From Sinonovacula constricta (Eukaryota; Mollusca; Bivalvia; Cardiida; Solecurtidae), in the NCBI GenBank assembly GCA_007844125.1, contig CM017561.1:63469256-63533255 (forward strand): a stretch of 64,000 nucleotides of DNA, in the 5' to 3' direction. A program made the position numbers and the translations under genes. The stretch's first letter is position 1. Each line of letters starts with the position of its first letter. This document shows positions 9,837 through 24,283 of the stretch, piece by piece. Under the pieces are notes generated by a model. The model worked only from the letters and a program-made list of their open reading frames with translations. It ran no database searches and was not told the origin of the DNA.

Positions 9837-12484
9837 ATCTGAATATCTTAATATATGTCTGTATCTTTAATATATCTATGAATATTCGGCTGCACAATTT
9901 TACATTTGTCGTAACAAGGTGAGTAAACCCCAAACAAATCCTCTAATAACTATTCCTTATAAAATCCGTAATGTTATGACATTGATTTGATATTTATTTA
10001 TTCGTTGTGTTGGTTAGAGAGGGACCTACCTGGCGATATATAAATTTTACAGATTTAATGACAATTCCATCTAATGACCTTACATATTTGCTCAATAAAC
10101 ATACACTTTACGAGAATGTTTGTCGTTGCAAAGCATAACACAATGAAGAGAGATTTATTAATTACCATTCAATGAACAATTTAAATGACATTGCTGTTTT
10201 AACAAGTAAATAAAGCTACTGAATCGAAGGTTCGAATTAGAATTAATTTATGAGCAATCATAAACTTAACAACATCAGCAGCGGAGCAATGTATCAACAT
10301 TAGTTTGTCCGTTTGTCTTTCTGCCCGCATGGACACTGTGGAGATTGTTCCCATTTATCTTTTACATGGACACAATCCTATTGTTACTCGAGTGTTGTCG
10401 GGCTGCTGAAAAGATGTATGGTTTTGACCCTTTCCTGGTAGCTACCATTGACAATAATATTCCTGAAACTGTGCGACAGAGGCAGAGTAAAATTGTGGTC
10501 GCAAATAGAAATGCATCCGAAATGTTTATGTCTATACGCTGGCCATTATTTGAAACCTTGTGAATATCATAACTGAAGTTTCTGAATTAAATCACAGAGT
10601 ATGTGTAGCCAAATTTAAAATTCAGTCAAAAGTTTGGACAGTTATTTTTAAGATGTGATGCAAGCATCTAACACGCAGATAAAATCTAAATATGGAATTA
10701 AATCTATATCATTGTCTCTATAAATATTTAAAAATAAAGTGCAGTATATTACAAAAAGATAATGAAACACCGTCTTTATAAAACAGTGTTTAAATACACA
10801 TCATTTTGCTAAAACTTTAATTTACAATTATAATCCATGTACATGTTTTTGTTGTATGGGAAAACATATTTATGTAACATTTTCCCTGTTGGTTTCACAC
10901 ATCTTAAGAGTAAGAGAGTAAGACATCTCTTTGTTCTTTTCATGGATAGACTCTCACAGTGTACCACCAGATAAAACGTCGAGTCATAAAGCACATTAAG
11001 GCAGACGTGTCATAAAATAACACCACTGCCACTATGTAGTCGCTTTCCAGCAACAATTATACGTTTACATACATGACATAATTCTCACGAGGTATTGTAT
11101 CCATATAAATGTAATCGAAAAGATGCAAACATCAGAAAAGGCAATTGGGATCTGCTAATTATGAACTCTGTGACGAGCCATTTCCTTGTAATATGATTAA
11201 GATATCGAATTGAAATTAATATATTATTCTTCTACCTTTTTCGACCAAGCTGTCTTACTTTTTGATCTACTCACAAATGCAGACCAGAAGAAAGACCATA
11301 TCGACTCCAGTGGTATCATATACTCATAGAAACAGAAAACGCTTAGCCAACGACTTGAACACAAAATGTCTACTAAGGTCTGCTCATTGCAGACATATTT
11401 TCATAAGTGAAGTCAAGTGAAAGCGGATAATCGAGGGGTTTGTGCTTCTTGTCATAAAAGTACAAGAAATATCAACCTACCTTCATAACAGTAAATTTTA
11501 CGTGTTTATTGACTAAAAAATATCAAGCTTTACATTGATAAGTTAATTAAATTAATAGTAAAGTATATTTTAGTTTAAAAAATAGCTAGTTTTGGAGGAT
11601 TTTAACGACATTTTAACTGCTTTTGAAATGATTTCTCTCCTCTTAACAAGGCTAGGCAAAATTTATCGACAACTCTACAGTATGCTATGTAAGTTTTACT
11701 TCAAAAGTTAATCTTTCTGAGCCTTTGTTCTTACAAACATTGTGTATAATTGATTATTACAGTTTGTTAAATAAAGAAGCCGTAGTTAGATTTTGTACTT
11801 GCTACGCAGTAAGGCAAACCCATGCATCGTCTCTGCCAGTCTAGTCGTGGTACCGGATAGCATCTTTTACGACATAATGACATTAGACGATATCAGACTA
11901 AATTTTGGGTGATAAAAGAGTCAAAATGGTAAACCCCGTCAGAAACGTATCAACAGTTACTAGTTGTCCATATAGCAACCTTTCACTATCCTCCAGAATA
12001 GTTATTGGTTTACAATAGAAAAAGTTCTTAAAAATATTTGGTTGGCGAAGTAAATGTGTTGTCAACAAAAGTTGTATTGTACATATAACTGCTTTATAAT
12101 ATATAAACTAATTCATTGTGTATAATTGTGTCTTTAATGCAATTAAATATTGTATTAGCATATTTGTATAAAGCTGAAAAAGTTCTAACGCCTAAAGCTT
12201 TAAAATAAAATTGTCAATGATATACCAGTAAGAAACGGTGTCATGAAGTTGCGTTTTATCTAATAAAGAACAGCAGTTTAAATGTTTTTACATAACTTCC
12301 AGATGCAGAGACAGCAAGTTTCAGAACAAACATAATACATACAAGTAAGTTACTTTATTGCTTGTTTAAATTTCCAAATGTAAAAGAGTGTGTTTATAAT
12401 TTACCTTATGAAACAAACAACACAAATTAAACAATATTACATTGATATAATATTCTTGATATGGAAAGACTAGTGTGCAGACGT
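9837..12484. other. Unannotated AT-rich DNA
   Basis: No gene is supported. An open frame at 10345-10563 (plus) sits in slightly GC-richer sequence; it is discussed as a weak candidate relic under findings. Nothing else is recognised. Confidence 0.45.
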
Positions 12485-12963
12485 CATTATATTGTTCTTA
12501 TAATATATCATCGCTTGTACTGCTTCATTTTATTTGAAACTACTCTCTCATTTGGAATTTTTTAGTTGCCGAGGCTTTTATCTACTGTACGAACTGTACA
12601 TATGTTGTTTTATTACTAGTTATTATGTATATACATAAGTTCATTATATCTGTTTTAACTCCCGATGCAGGTGCTTACAGTTAGTTGTTTCACTTTGACG
12701 GGATATTTTTTATATACCCTTTTTGTTTGATAGAAAAACCTTCAGGAAGTGCGAGGTTGGAGCGCTCCACAAACCAGGTTTAAGCACCCCAGTTGGCCCT
12801 ATTGCCGATTGACCGTTCCAAGGCGGTAACCGATGGTTTTTCTTTTTGTGTGTTATGTCTCGTCTCTGTGTTTTTTGTCACATTTACATTTACCTTGTTT
12901 GCCTTTGTCTATAGAATTTAAATATCTGTGAAAATTTTGATAGGACCTTTTCTTATTTACCTA
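12485..12963 (+). mobile_element. Family R element, copy R3
   Basis: This is co-linear with the reverse complement of R1 over nearly 480 bp. It contains gttcttataatatatcatcgc, the block ttttaactcccgatgcaggtg, ggagcgctccac, accgttccaaggcggtaa, gttatgtctcgtctctgtg and gataggaccttttc. It ends at cttatttaccta (12952-12963), the same terminus as R1, which supports a true element end. The other end fades near 12485, so this copy is truncated or diverged there. No reading frame of interest is present. Confidence 0.8.
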
Positions 12964-14204
12964 TTAAGTGTCAAATGTCAAGGCACAATCGTCGTCCATT
13001 CATATGATATATGTCTGTAAAATATTATTTCATTGCTTAATATTACCATATGAGTATATTTATTATCTTCTGTCAAATAAATTAAAATGGTTCTTAAACA
13101 CAGTGATTTTTACAAAAGAAAATAATTACTTTTATACTTACACCTGTTCTTTTTGAAGCAAATAGAAAAGTGTGAAGTTCTTATTTCAGGACAGAACGAT
13201 TAAAATTAAATAGTGCATCGCGTCTTTTTCCAACAAATAAATTGGGCTATTTATTTGTAGTTGAAGCTTATAACCGTACGCATTGTTATTTTTAAAGTAT
13301 TAAGTTTTGCTTTGTCTTTCTTATTTATTAATTGTGTGCTTATTTGCGCAAAAATATACTCAATCATCAATTAAATCGATTCCATTATTTTCATCATGGT
13401 GATTTATTTCCCTTTCAACTTTGATACTATAGACAACAACACATTTTAAAATATTTAGCCATCACTTATTTAGTTTGTGTTTCTTATTACTGGTTAAGTA
13501 GAATGGAGTCTATTATCATTCATTTACATGCGATGCTGGAATGTAATTACAGAACCCATGCACTTGTACCTGGTTAATAAGTATTGCCAAAGTACAGATT
13601 CCCCATCAGGCGTCTGTAACATTATTTAAAAGTACACTAGTGAAGTAATTTATCAGCTTTGCAGATTTTGTCTAATAGGATTGCTGTCCTTCGATCATAA
13701 TTACAAATTTAATTATTATGCAACTTAAAGGGAATGGCGTTTACAAGTTTTGTTATTTCTGTCTGTACTATGAAATTAATTTTGCGACAACATGTTTTCA
13801 TATAATCCTGTTAAAATGATATTAATTATTCAGTAAATATATAGTTTTTATCAGGACTTGTATGGAAAATTATTAATATATACATAAAGAAATATATCAA
13901 ATTGTACATTTAACTGATATGCAGCTACATATACTTTTCAACTAACAGCGAAAATTTTGATTATTAAAAGGCTGTTTAGCAAAAGCTCTGACAGATTGAT
14001 ACTAAGGCTCACGAGATGTTTCAATAATGAATACGTCGAGTATTTTAAGATTAGCACTGATGAGTTGTTATATTACAAATACTTTGCATGTATAAATTGT
14101 TCTTAGGATGATGATGGTTAATGCAAAGAATTCAAAGCGACAAAAGTATACTGCAATTATTGGAAGTCTGATATAATGTCATTTATGTAATTGTTAGAAT
14201 ATGC
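12964..14204. other. Unannotated AT-rich DNA
   Basis: Nothing is recognised. The segment is very AT-rich without strong repeats. Confidence 0.5.
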
Positions 14205-14375
14205 AAGATAGGCGCCTATAGTTGAATCGTCGAATCCTATAACTGCTTAGCAGCTATTTTTGTACGGGTTCGACTCCGGTCGGGACGAAGAACGTAAATG
14301 TCTGTTATATGTCCTGGGGGACAGGTCAGTCTACCTAGACATTTGTAATTGAGTTTTTCTTTTCTCTAAAATGCT
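14205..14375 (+). mobile_element. SINE-like element C (tRNA-type B box)
   Basis: A good B box, gggttcgactcc, lies at about 14268-14279. It is preceded by a degenerate tRNA-like head and followed by a body with gtcctgggggacaggtcag and ctacctagacattt, then a T/C-rich tail (gagtttttcttttctctaaaa). This layout fits a tRNA-derived SINE. The A box is not clear and no second copy was seen in the window, so the call rests on structure. Confidence 0.5.
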
Positions 14376-16370
14376 TTATGTCACTATAATGACTATAATG
14401 ATGTCGCTTCGAATAATTTCGAAAGTTACAGTTTGGCTGTACCAGAAATGATCTATGCTTTATAATACTATTTTAGGAGTCTATGAGCACCATTGTTTGC
14501 AACGCATCATTATACGTTGTAATAAGATCATTTAAAAATAATGATAACTTAATGCTCAATAGAATAAATATACTGGGTAGTAATGACATAAATATGATAA
14601 AATGGCATTTCTGTTCACCAAGTATAGACCATACAATACTTTGTCTACTGACAAAAGCTGAAAATTTGTATGGTGCCATATATTTCCTACATGTAGTTTT
14701 TTTTTTCAAAATAAAGGTCCCCAGCAACCTAAAATAAAACGTAAAAAACGATAGATATCAGGAATTGCGCACGTTTTCATTATTCCTGGCATTTATATTA
14801 TTTATGATCTGTCTAATGCTTTAATAAGAGACATAACTGAAAATCAAGTCCTATAGTAGTCTTTACTCGATGTTGAATTCCATACATAGCCACACCTGTC
14901 TGTAAATTAAAAGGCTTTTTTGTATGTCGCAGAGCTGCATCTGTCAACTGCATCGAGTGATTTTAGTATAACCCTTTCATGGCCTTTGTCACAATTATTC
15001 CTATTGTCTTTAACATCCATAACACTGGTCAATAAAAAGCCTTTGCTATTTTTAAAAAATTTAAATAAGTTTATCAAAAGTTTTTAAGCAAAAGTATTTT
15101 TATTGAAATATTTATCATGTTTATCAAATCGAAAGCGCTTGATTGCAAACCTTTAATATTCTTTTGTAAATTACCGCCACGAGTTTAGAAGAAAACTAGA
15201 ACATTTATTGCAAAGTGTAAGTCATAAAATTATGCATAACACATTGTGGACCATTCAATGCTAATAAACCTGCCACTATATAAATTACTTTAAACTTAAG
15301 AAATATTATATGTAGACACTTTGCTAGGAATCTAAGATGAACGACTACTATGGAATAATAAGACAACAATATATTACATGTATCTAGGACAATTAAAAAA
15401 AAAACACACAAAAATATGAACTTACCCCTAAAAGATACATTACTGTTGTCAATGATACGTCAATGATACTAACATGCTGACCATTTGGAATGGGACTCAA
15501 CATTCTAAACAACGACCATATAATGGATATAAAATAGGGTAGCAGTCTATGTTGAACTTTACGAAATACAACTGTTATTGCGGATTTATTTTCAGATGAA
15601 CTAGCTTAAAAAATAATAAACTACGTAGTAGTGTTGTTTTAGTTAAGTGCTGGTTCTGCTGTTGGCGTATAAATAGTCATGGAGAGTCAATAATGTATTA
15701 TAATAACACCACATTTGATTAAAGAGTTCTTTTCTTAGCATGTTATACCGTAAAGGCTTTGCCATTTTGTGAGTGGAGTGTGGAGAAATAAAAGGCATCT
15801 AGAACCTTCTATCAACTTGATCTATCAAAATATATCTCGAAAGTCTCTCTAATAAATCAAAATGTATTTGCAAGAAGGTATTAATATGTTTGCCATTTAA
15901 AACGCGTTCGTGTCTCAGTAAAACACATGCCATTTCCATTTATTAATAACATTTAATTAACATTAATTACAAATATTTTTCCTCCCTTTTTTCAGTACTC
16001 CTCATTGCAGTACATTTATCATTGTATTGAAGATTGTGCATATTATCGTATAATTATGACAGGAAATACCATGAAATCCAACGACAAAGTACATGAAGGT
16101 TAGATGTTTTAGCGTTTATAATGAATCATAAAACAAATGTGGGAATACTTTGTACATAGAAAACTTTTAATGTAACAAATATAAGTTTTCTTTACGAGTT
16201 CACAAGACACACATGAGCTTGAGTAACAAGTACATTTTTTTTATTTATAACACAAATAAGTATATAAATCTGGCAGGATTGTGAAACGTTTTGAGGTTTT
16301 AACATTATTAGCTGATGCAAAAGGTGACCTCAATGTATATATGTAATGAAAGTACATGCAAAAACATTCA
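14376..16370. other. Unannotated AT-rich DNA
   Basis: No gene or dispersed repeat is recognised. Overlapping open frames on both strands at 14473-14737 are AT-rich and lack domain features. Confidence 0.5.
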
Positions 16371-16422
<52 letters not shown>

Positions 16423-16500
16423 TATCAACATTCTTCTTTTTTTCTTCTTCTTCGTCTTCGTTCTCTTATATTTCTTACTTCTTCTTCTTCTTATATTTAT
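16371..16500. repeat. (TTA)n microsatellite followed by a CTT-rich tract
   Basis: About 17 TTA units run to roughly 16425. They are followed by imperfect ttc/ctt pyrimidine-rich sequence to about 16495. The poly-leucine and poly-tyrosine open frames here are translations of the repeat. Confidence 0.95.
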
Positions 16501-19500
16501 TATAGACTGTGCGAAGATAAGCACATAGTGATTATAACGCTGCTTTAACGACACTTTCGTATTTGTAGTTATTTCGGTCATGTGCAGATGTTCTACACAT
16601 GAAATACCTTTTATATTATTTGCCAAAGACCTTGATTGCATTCTAAAAAGATATTTTACATTATTAATTTTTTTTGTTTTGTTATCGAATTAAACAAATT
16701 CAAATTTTATTAAGTAATGATCAACCACATCTTGTCACATAAGGTTTGCTGAACAACAAATTTATTCTTAGAAGATAGTGCATTTCGATCTTAAATAATT
16801 ATGTTTACATTAGAATTGAGTGCATTCAGAAAGATTCTTTATATACCGACATGAGATAGTTAAATTATACATACCCAGTAACTAGAGGGTACTTGTAACG
16901 TCTATTGGCAAACTGGACTTTTCTTGTACATTATTTAAGTATAAAAGCTAGCATTGGGTTATATAAAAAGTAATTTAAGACAAACAAAGCCTATGAAACA
17001 TGTTTCAAATTACATTTGTAAGACATCATAACATTCTTATAAATAAATGTCAATGTAATATCGATATTTTTTATTGTAAACATTTTAAACACAAACATCA
17101 TAAAAAGCCGACAACTACAAGCTGACAATTATCGGATGTTGACTCGGATAACATCTCAGTGTGACAATTGTCAACACATAAAGACGCTTTGCCATTGCAC
17201 GTTCATTATAGAGTATGGCATATGCTAATATCTTTATGAAACATGTCAAAAGTATTTATTGGGTCTCAGCATAATGCATATCAAGTAATCAAGTAATGTG
17301 TAACTTTTCATCTTTCAATAATTTTCTTATATACATTTGGTCCTAGCATTGTATGTTCGAAACAGCAGGTTTTTACTCATTTATTCAAGATAACAGCTGT
17401 GTTAAAAAGAATTAAATCGCGCAGAATGCAATAATCTTTTAAATACATATAAACTCTGTATATTAAGTTGGATATATAACATTGTTTTATGACTCGAAGT
17501 GACTGAGCTTTATCATCAAAGGACTGACAGAGTAGAAAGACCATCGAAATTGATGGCAATAAGGCCATTAATAGAATAATGCATATATATTTAACATAAA
17601 AGATAACCAGATGTTTCACAGCATTGGTGATGTGGTTTAGCGAACACAGATGCTAGTACGGTATTATCAAAAGGACATAAGGTTGCAATACCCAAATACC
17701 CATCCGCAAATCTGCTAGGAGGAGACGATATAATTGAATTTAATCCTTAAATATGACAGGTCATAGTGCAAAGTAATATTTTAACTAAGCGCACAGATGT
17801 TTAATCTTTAATCTTTGCAACAATTAACTGTATGACTCAATACCATTCAAAAGCATTTTAATATTGATTGTAGCTTCGAACCTCAAGTAATCACTGATAA
17901 TGTTTAAAACTGGCTCTTGGTGCATGCGTCTTTCCTACATGTTCAATGTTCAACATCTCCCTCATCTCCCTCCCATGCTCCCCATGCTGCTTATGCAAGT
18001 CTTTAAGTAAGACAATTTGTTATTTTCACACAAACGATCTTAACAGCATATTAAATGACTAGTCACGAAACACGTTAATGCAAGGTGTAACAAAAGAACA
18101 ATATAAGTTGTCAGAAAAGCACTTACAATGACAATCCGTCATGTTATTATCATGTGGGTGTGAACCTATACAAGCTACTGCAGCAGCATCGTGGCAATCG
18201 TAAAATGAACAAAGTAAGTGGGCAAATGGTGATCTGTGAAAACAAGCGCCATAAATTTGTATTCAAACTTGGAACAGGATTTACCTTTAGTAATTTTTAG
18301 AATCCTCAAAACAGATGATTTGTAGACCAAAGCAATAAATATGATGAATATAATTAATGCATAATACTTAACGTAAGTAAATAAACTTGCACATTTAAAA
18401 AAAATCATTATTATGTTATTGTTTTTGCGTCTATCTAAGAACAAATATCTTTGTCAATATAGTACTTAATGACTACAAATAAAAGTAAATTATATATTTT
18501 TCTCGCATTTTACAACATGTTCACTCGCTTGACCATTGATCTTAAATAAGTATATGCATGTAATAATTAAAAACTACAATGACTCAATGTATAATCATGG
18601 TTGTAGCCCACAAATTACATCCCTGGTTTTGATTGGGGTAAGATAGGCTTAGTTTAGAATAGGTTTAAAGACAAAGAAATATATCTTTTGAAAATGAACA
18701 AGTCAAATAAAAAACAACATTATTACTTTTGGACAAATATTTCAAGAAAGAGATAATGCTACATAATTAATTTGGTAATCAAATCATTGAAGCGATAACT
18801 CGTAAACGAAAAAGATCATATAAATCGTGCCTATATTGGAGAGGTTAATTCGAAATTACAATGCATCTAACAATAGTTGGGTATGCTCTGATGCTTATTT
18901 GAGACCTAGGAAGTGGACATTTTTGTTAAAGATATTTACAATATAAGTTAAACTTAAGCAAGACTTCGCTATATTTTTTTTCTATTTTGAATCTATAATC
19001 TGCAAGAGGATATTGGTGTAACATCTTCTAAAAGGTAAAGTTTAATTGACAACACACTCATGCGACTTTTTGAACTTGTGTTTTTCACGTTAAATGAAGA
19101 ATCTAGTGAATCATGCCAATGCAGACAACTTGAAGGGATTGTTCTCTAATGATGTAAAACGGAGTAATGCTGTCAGACCTTAATGCATTCTTTTTGTAAT
19201 AATTTGTGAAAAAGAGAACCGTATTTTTGCGATTGTAAGCAGCTTTGTAGCTGTTTATAACTATAGGTATAAAGATCATTGAAACACTTTCTGTGATTTC
19301 TAAGTAAAACTATAATTTGTGTTTGTATTAAAAACCTATGCGGACACAACTGTTTTAATAACAGTTTTTCAAAACAAAAAATATTTTTTTTTTAAAACAC
19401 AACAACAACACGCTTGCAGTTTGGATATATATTGTCCCAGCAGAATGCATTTTATGATTTTGACTAGTCGTATCGCTACGAATATGAATTAGCGTAGATA

Positions 19501-19637
19501 TAATTTCGTCGTTACTAGAACTTACGTGGCAAAGAAGTGGACTTTTTTTTCAATGACGCCACTACGTTCGTCATAACTTGTCAAACAACAAGTCAGCGCT
19601 TAGACACTTATTCAAATGGATCGGTTTTCTTTTCATT
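16501..19637. other. Unannotated AT-rich DNA
   Basis: No gene is supported. A short member of a diverged three-copy repeat lies at about 18120-18210 (listed separately). Confidence 0.5.
18120..18210 (+). repeat. Diverged dispersed repeat, copy 1 of 3
   Basis: The sequence ctgcagcagcatcgtggcaatcgtaaaa near 18177 resembles tattgcaacagcatcatggtgatcgtaaaa near 23767 and tactgcaacagcatcatagtag near 38615. The flanks are only loosely alike, so this looks like an old repeat with unknown boundaries. Confidence 0.4.
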
Positions 19638-19905
19638 GTTTGCATTCGAGAAACCCAAGGAAATGCGAGGTTAGATCTCTGTTAAACTGGTTTAAGTACG
19701 CCAGTCGGTCCATATTGCCGACTGATCGTTCCAAGGCGATGACGGTCGGGTTTGCTCTTATTGTTAAATAACTCATCACAGGTTTGTTCTCACTTTTACA
19801 TTTGGCGTCCATTTGAATACATTGGTCCTGTGTTTTCAATTTTTGTATATGTTGCAATGCTCATAGGACGTTGTCTTATATATTCTTATGCAATAGGATA
19901 TGTCT
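19638..19905 (+). mobile_element. Family R element, copy R4 (second subfamily)
   Basis: The hallmarks are gaaatgcgaggttag, aactggtttaagtacgcc, gccgactgatcgttccaaggcg, then aaataactcatcacaggtttgttctc, cttttacatttggcg, and a tail with tgctcataggac. The tail is shared with R7 (63440-63575), and the 3' half with R2. A minus-strand open frame at 19633-19857 lies entirely within the repeat and has no recognisable domain. Confidence 0.75.
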
Positions 19906-21182
19906 GTAAAAGATGTTTTAGTTAACGCTGTATGTAAATCAGAAACATATACGGGGATCTCATATTTTAATTGGAATTTATGTTATGTAATATATTTCTT
20001 CAACAAATCTACAAATATTGGTTGCTTTTGTGTGTCCATCGTTATTACGATTGATTCGGTGTAAACTAGATCTACAAACTATGATCGATCTTAACGTTTG
20101 TGTACTAACCATTGAAGTGAATAAACAATGCGTAAGACATTATGTACGAGTATGTTAAACTTTAAAAAAGGTTGGAAAGAAAACCTTTTAGTATATAATT
20201 AAGTATTAATGCAAATGACAAAATACCTACATAGATTAGTTTAACAATTGTATTTTTTCTATAATGGTGGACACAATTTCTATTCGATTTTAAAGAAAAA
20301 GGAAATGGGGAATGAAACCTTACGTACAACCAGAAACAGATAACGGTCTGTACGTTTTGTTCAGCAATGTATTCTAGCATTCCTCAATTCTCAGAATATT
20401 TAAAAAGATATTTTACGACTTGTACTGATTTTCGTCCTTTAAGTTTATCGATATTTCAAATTTTGGGGGGTTCTTACAAAACAACATATTGTAGCGTTGA
20501 TGAATCGATTTATTGATTTAAGTAATCTTTAGTACTCTGCTCGGGCACATAAATAGTTAACGCCCATCAGAAAATAAATTCTACTCGATTTTTTTGGTTG
20601 CAAAAAGGCGTTTAACACACATTTCACTCCGGTTCCGTTACGTAACAGTTACTACTTCTTAAGAAGGACGTTACCATGATTTATAGCAAATTACAAACAC
20701 ATGTCCTTCTAATATTTCATGTCTCTTGCACTATGTCAGATACAATTTTAAAGAAAAGTAAACATAAATTGAATTTATTTTGATTTTAAATAACAATCCC
20801 TTCAGCACCCTAAAACAACAACACAACATATCGGTCTTCTTATATAAGCTTCTAGATACATTCTTTAACTTTCACGTCTCTTACATGACAATGTTAAAAC
20901 TCGCATATATAGACAAATACGAAAATCCACGAATCAAGTCAGTATCTGCGATTGTTTGATAAGGCTATCATGCTGCAAAGCATATTAAAACCTGTCATAA
21001 TCAACACATTGTTTTAGAATGGGTTTTGATAGTATCTAAATAATGGAAACAGTACAGAGTAAAAATGGTTATGTTTCTACTTACAAGTGAAGTGTGTTAG
21101 CATTTGAACCATTATTTGGATGTAAACGTAAATTACCATTCGATTTTTACCACCTATATAAATACAAATTAAGTCTTGGGGC
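19906..21182. other. Unannotated AT-rich DNA
   Basis: Nothing is recognised on either strand. Confidence 0.5.
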
Positions 21183-21341
21183 AACCGTTCCAATGCGGTA
21201 ACTGAAATTTTGTGTGTGTGTGTTATGTCTCGTCTCTGTCGCTTTGTCACATTTACATTTACCCTGTTTGCCTTTGTCGACAGATAGATACAGTTTAAAA
21301 ACCTTTGAAAATTTTGATAGGACCTTTTCTTATTGACCTAT
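21183..21341 (+). mobile_element. Family R element, copy R5 (5'-truncated)
   Basis: This begins at the accgttccaatgcggtaac block and keeps gttatgtctcgtctctgtc, cacatttacatttaccctg, tttgcctttgtc and gataggaccttttcttattgaccta. Its end matches the R1/R3 terminus apart from one base. The missing 5' part resembles the 5' truncation common among retroposons. Confidence 0.75.
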
Positions 21342-24283
21342 CCATTAACAGAGCTTTGCCACTAACACATACTTTTTTCATGATATCACATGTAACCAGT
21401 AGTTTGCTTATATATATCACACATGAAAGCCATTATGCCATTTTTAAAGAAGGAAATGGAGTATATATCCTTTAAACACTGTTAATTATTTTGTTTGAAG
21501 TCTACATTGTTGGGACTATTTATCGTTTCATTATAATGTTGCTGTAGGAAAATAAACCCACAGGAAAGACGCTAGTTATATATTAAATGTCTCTATATTA
21601 TTGCTCTTAAATGGGAAAGTCTAAATATCAATATTTAGAATTCTAAGAGCTTAAATAACAGCGTCCAGGTAAAGATATTTCACTACGTTTTGCTTTTGTT
21701 TCTGAGACAGAAAAGTTAATATAAATTACAACACACTTGTTGCAGACATTTAGTTTTGTTGCAATTAGCTGAGACAGATATGTAATGCCAAGCAAATTTT
21801 AATTTTGCAACTGCGTATTATATTTGGGGACTTTTTATTGTATATTCATTTATTTCACAAAACACAAAGTTCAATGATGTCTATTTAACATTTACATGTA
21901 TCATTATTTAAGTAAAACGTGGTTTTAATCCTGTCCAACGCTTTGTTATCTTTCGTATACGCGTTAATATTTTTGAGTTGCATTTTGTCCGCCAAAAAGT
22001 TAAACTGTGTCAATTTCACTAAAGCTTCCAGCGTATCTAGACTATTCAATGTGGGAATCGGCAAACGCCAATAGGCCTGTCCAATCATTTTTGCCTTTCT
22101 TTGTGATAGTGTATGCTTTTAAGCTGTTCAATTGTTTGGACCATGATTGCAGCAATTTGCGAAATAAGTCACCATAATAAGGAAATGAGTTTCTAGACAT
22201 TCAGGTTAGAGACGTGAATGAATCTATGATGGTCTGTAGACGATATTAAACTATCTACTAAGTTGTACGGAAAAAAAATATAAAATACAGAAAAAAGACT
22301 GTAGATAATTAACACATAATTGAAAAGATGTACCAAATATATTTAAAGATTCAGCCCTATATACCTCACAAAAGTCGAAAACGTTATTGAATACATTTTA
22401 AACAGTATGTAAAAATTGCAACCTCTCGTCTTTTGTAATTCTTCAACTAGTCGGAATTGTTGGAGTGTATCTATTTTCTGCTTTAATTTTTCTGTGAATC
22501 ATCTTAGGCCTTAAAGAACATTTTAATGTGGTTGTCCGCAACAAAATCTTAGATTGTAGCGTGACATTATGGGCTGTAATGTGGTCGTTTTGTCATAGAA
22601 ATGCCTTTAAGAGGTCTAAACACAAGACTTGCTGGATAATGAAGAGGTAAATCGGATAAAATAGCATCTTTGTGTCCCGAATATAGCTCATTGTTTCTTT
22701 CTTTGATTTCTCAATTTCAATATTTTTCTTAAGTATAGGTACTTAACGTATGCGTAATAAAATGAACATGCATTTATACAAGCTATCATTATAGGCACAA
22801 GTGTTTACGGGTTTTGATTTTTTTTCTTTTGTATTTGATCTCCTCATATTTGTTAATTTAAAATAAATAACTGCCTATAATATTTGTTTTAATCCGAGGT
22901 CTAAATATGTTTCTTGGAAATTGTTGCTGGTAAACTTACAATTAACTGAATGTTAATTAAAATAGGTCTGTTAGGCGAAACTTTCTGGTACACAGGGTAT
23001 GTCAGTTTCAATTATTTATGTATTATATTGGGAAGCAGAAAGTGAACAGTAAATGTCATCATTTTGTGTTTTATATAAAACAAAAGATTAAAATTGATTC
23101 ACAAACAACAAAACTGCATAATGTGGTGATCAATTAGGGAAATAATTATAATAATAATGTAATCTACTAACTCAAAATGTACTTAAATGTTAGAAGTATT
23201 TTCAATATATTTTATTCTTCTAAAAGTATACAAAATTAACTAACTCACTATCATTCAATTACATGCAGTTGTTGATTGTGAACACAAATAAAACTATACA
23301 CAATGTTGTTTTAGTCAAAATGTGCTAAGTTTGAATATAACAAATATTGAATACGTTCCAAGAAAAAGGTTTTCTTTAAAGCGTTTTATTGTTTTTCTTT
23401 CATCATCCATTTATATTATATTTTATTTATATTTATTATTACTTATTAAATAAAACAAGAGAAACCACAGAAATGCCATATGAATTCTAATGTTGTCTAA
23501 AATTAGGATCATTTATTGGTATTTATGCGTATGTTATATTTTTTATTTTACTTTCACATGTTTCAAAAGTAGTTAAGTTTTAAAAAAGTAAACTATTTCA
23601 ACGCAAATGGTCTTAAAACAACGTCTATGACTAGCCATAACACGTGTACAACAAGTTTGTTTAAGGAACAATGAAAGCATCACAAAACACTAACATGACA
23701 TCCTGTCTGCTATTTCCAACAAGGTAGTGAGTAAACCTACACTTCGAACTTTTATTGCGAAATGGTATTGCAACAGCATCATGGTGATCGTAAAAAGTCA
23801 AAAGGATATGATTATGCTGCAAAAGAAAATGGTCTCTGTATAATATTTTAAAAGAAAACTGACTGCAAAAGCTAGGCCTAATATATTAAATGACACAGTA
23901 ACATTTATAGGTACTCGTAATACACACACACGATTTCTGTAAGGTCGTCACACATCAAAAATAGCATTGCCATTGCTGCATTACAGGAATGCTTTTATTG
24001 CACATCTGAAGTATTTGTGGTCAAGGGAGTATGGATTTTGACTCTGGATCTGAGGATTTCAAATTCAAAGCCTAGTCTTGTCTGCATAAGTTTTTAAAAT
24101 GATCTTATTAAAGACTTGGAAAAATAGTTCACTAACCTAATAGAAGCGTGCAACACAACAAGACTACAATCAGCTTGTAGTGTTCTTTGTCATCAGATAA
24201 AGGTTTTGAACTCCGAATAGGATGATCCGAATTACAAACCCGTATGACAAGTTTTCAGAAAGATCGTGTTAACAATTTAGATG
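21342..24283. other. Unannotated DNA with weak old repeats
   Basis: No gene is supported. A minus-strand open frame at 21885-22088 has more balanced residue use than its neighbours but no motif. The second copy of the three-copy repeat lies at about 23700-23800. A stretch at about 23990-24120 resembles 24570-24690. Confidence 0.4.

Noticed and set aside
9908..9920. Match to the gtcgtaacaaggt motif near the 3' end of small-subunit rRNA
   Set aside because: The similarity stops after 13 bases in both directions, and no rRNA sequence surrounds it.
16315..16641. Poly-L and poly-Y open frames
   Set aside because: They are translations of the TTA microsatellite and CTT-rich tract.
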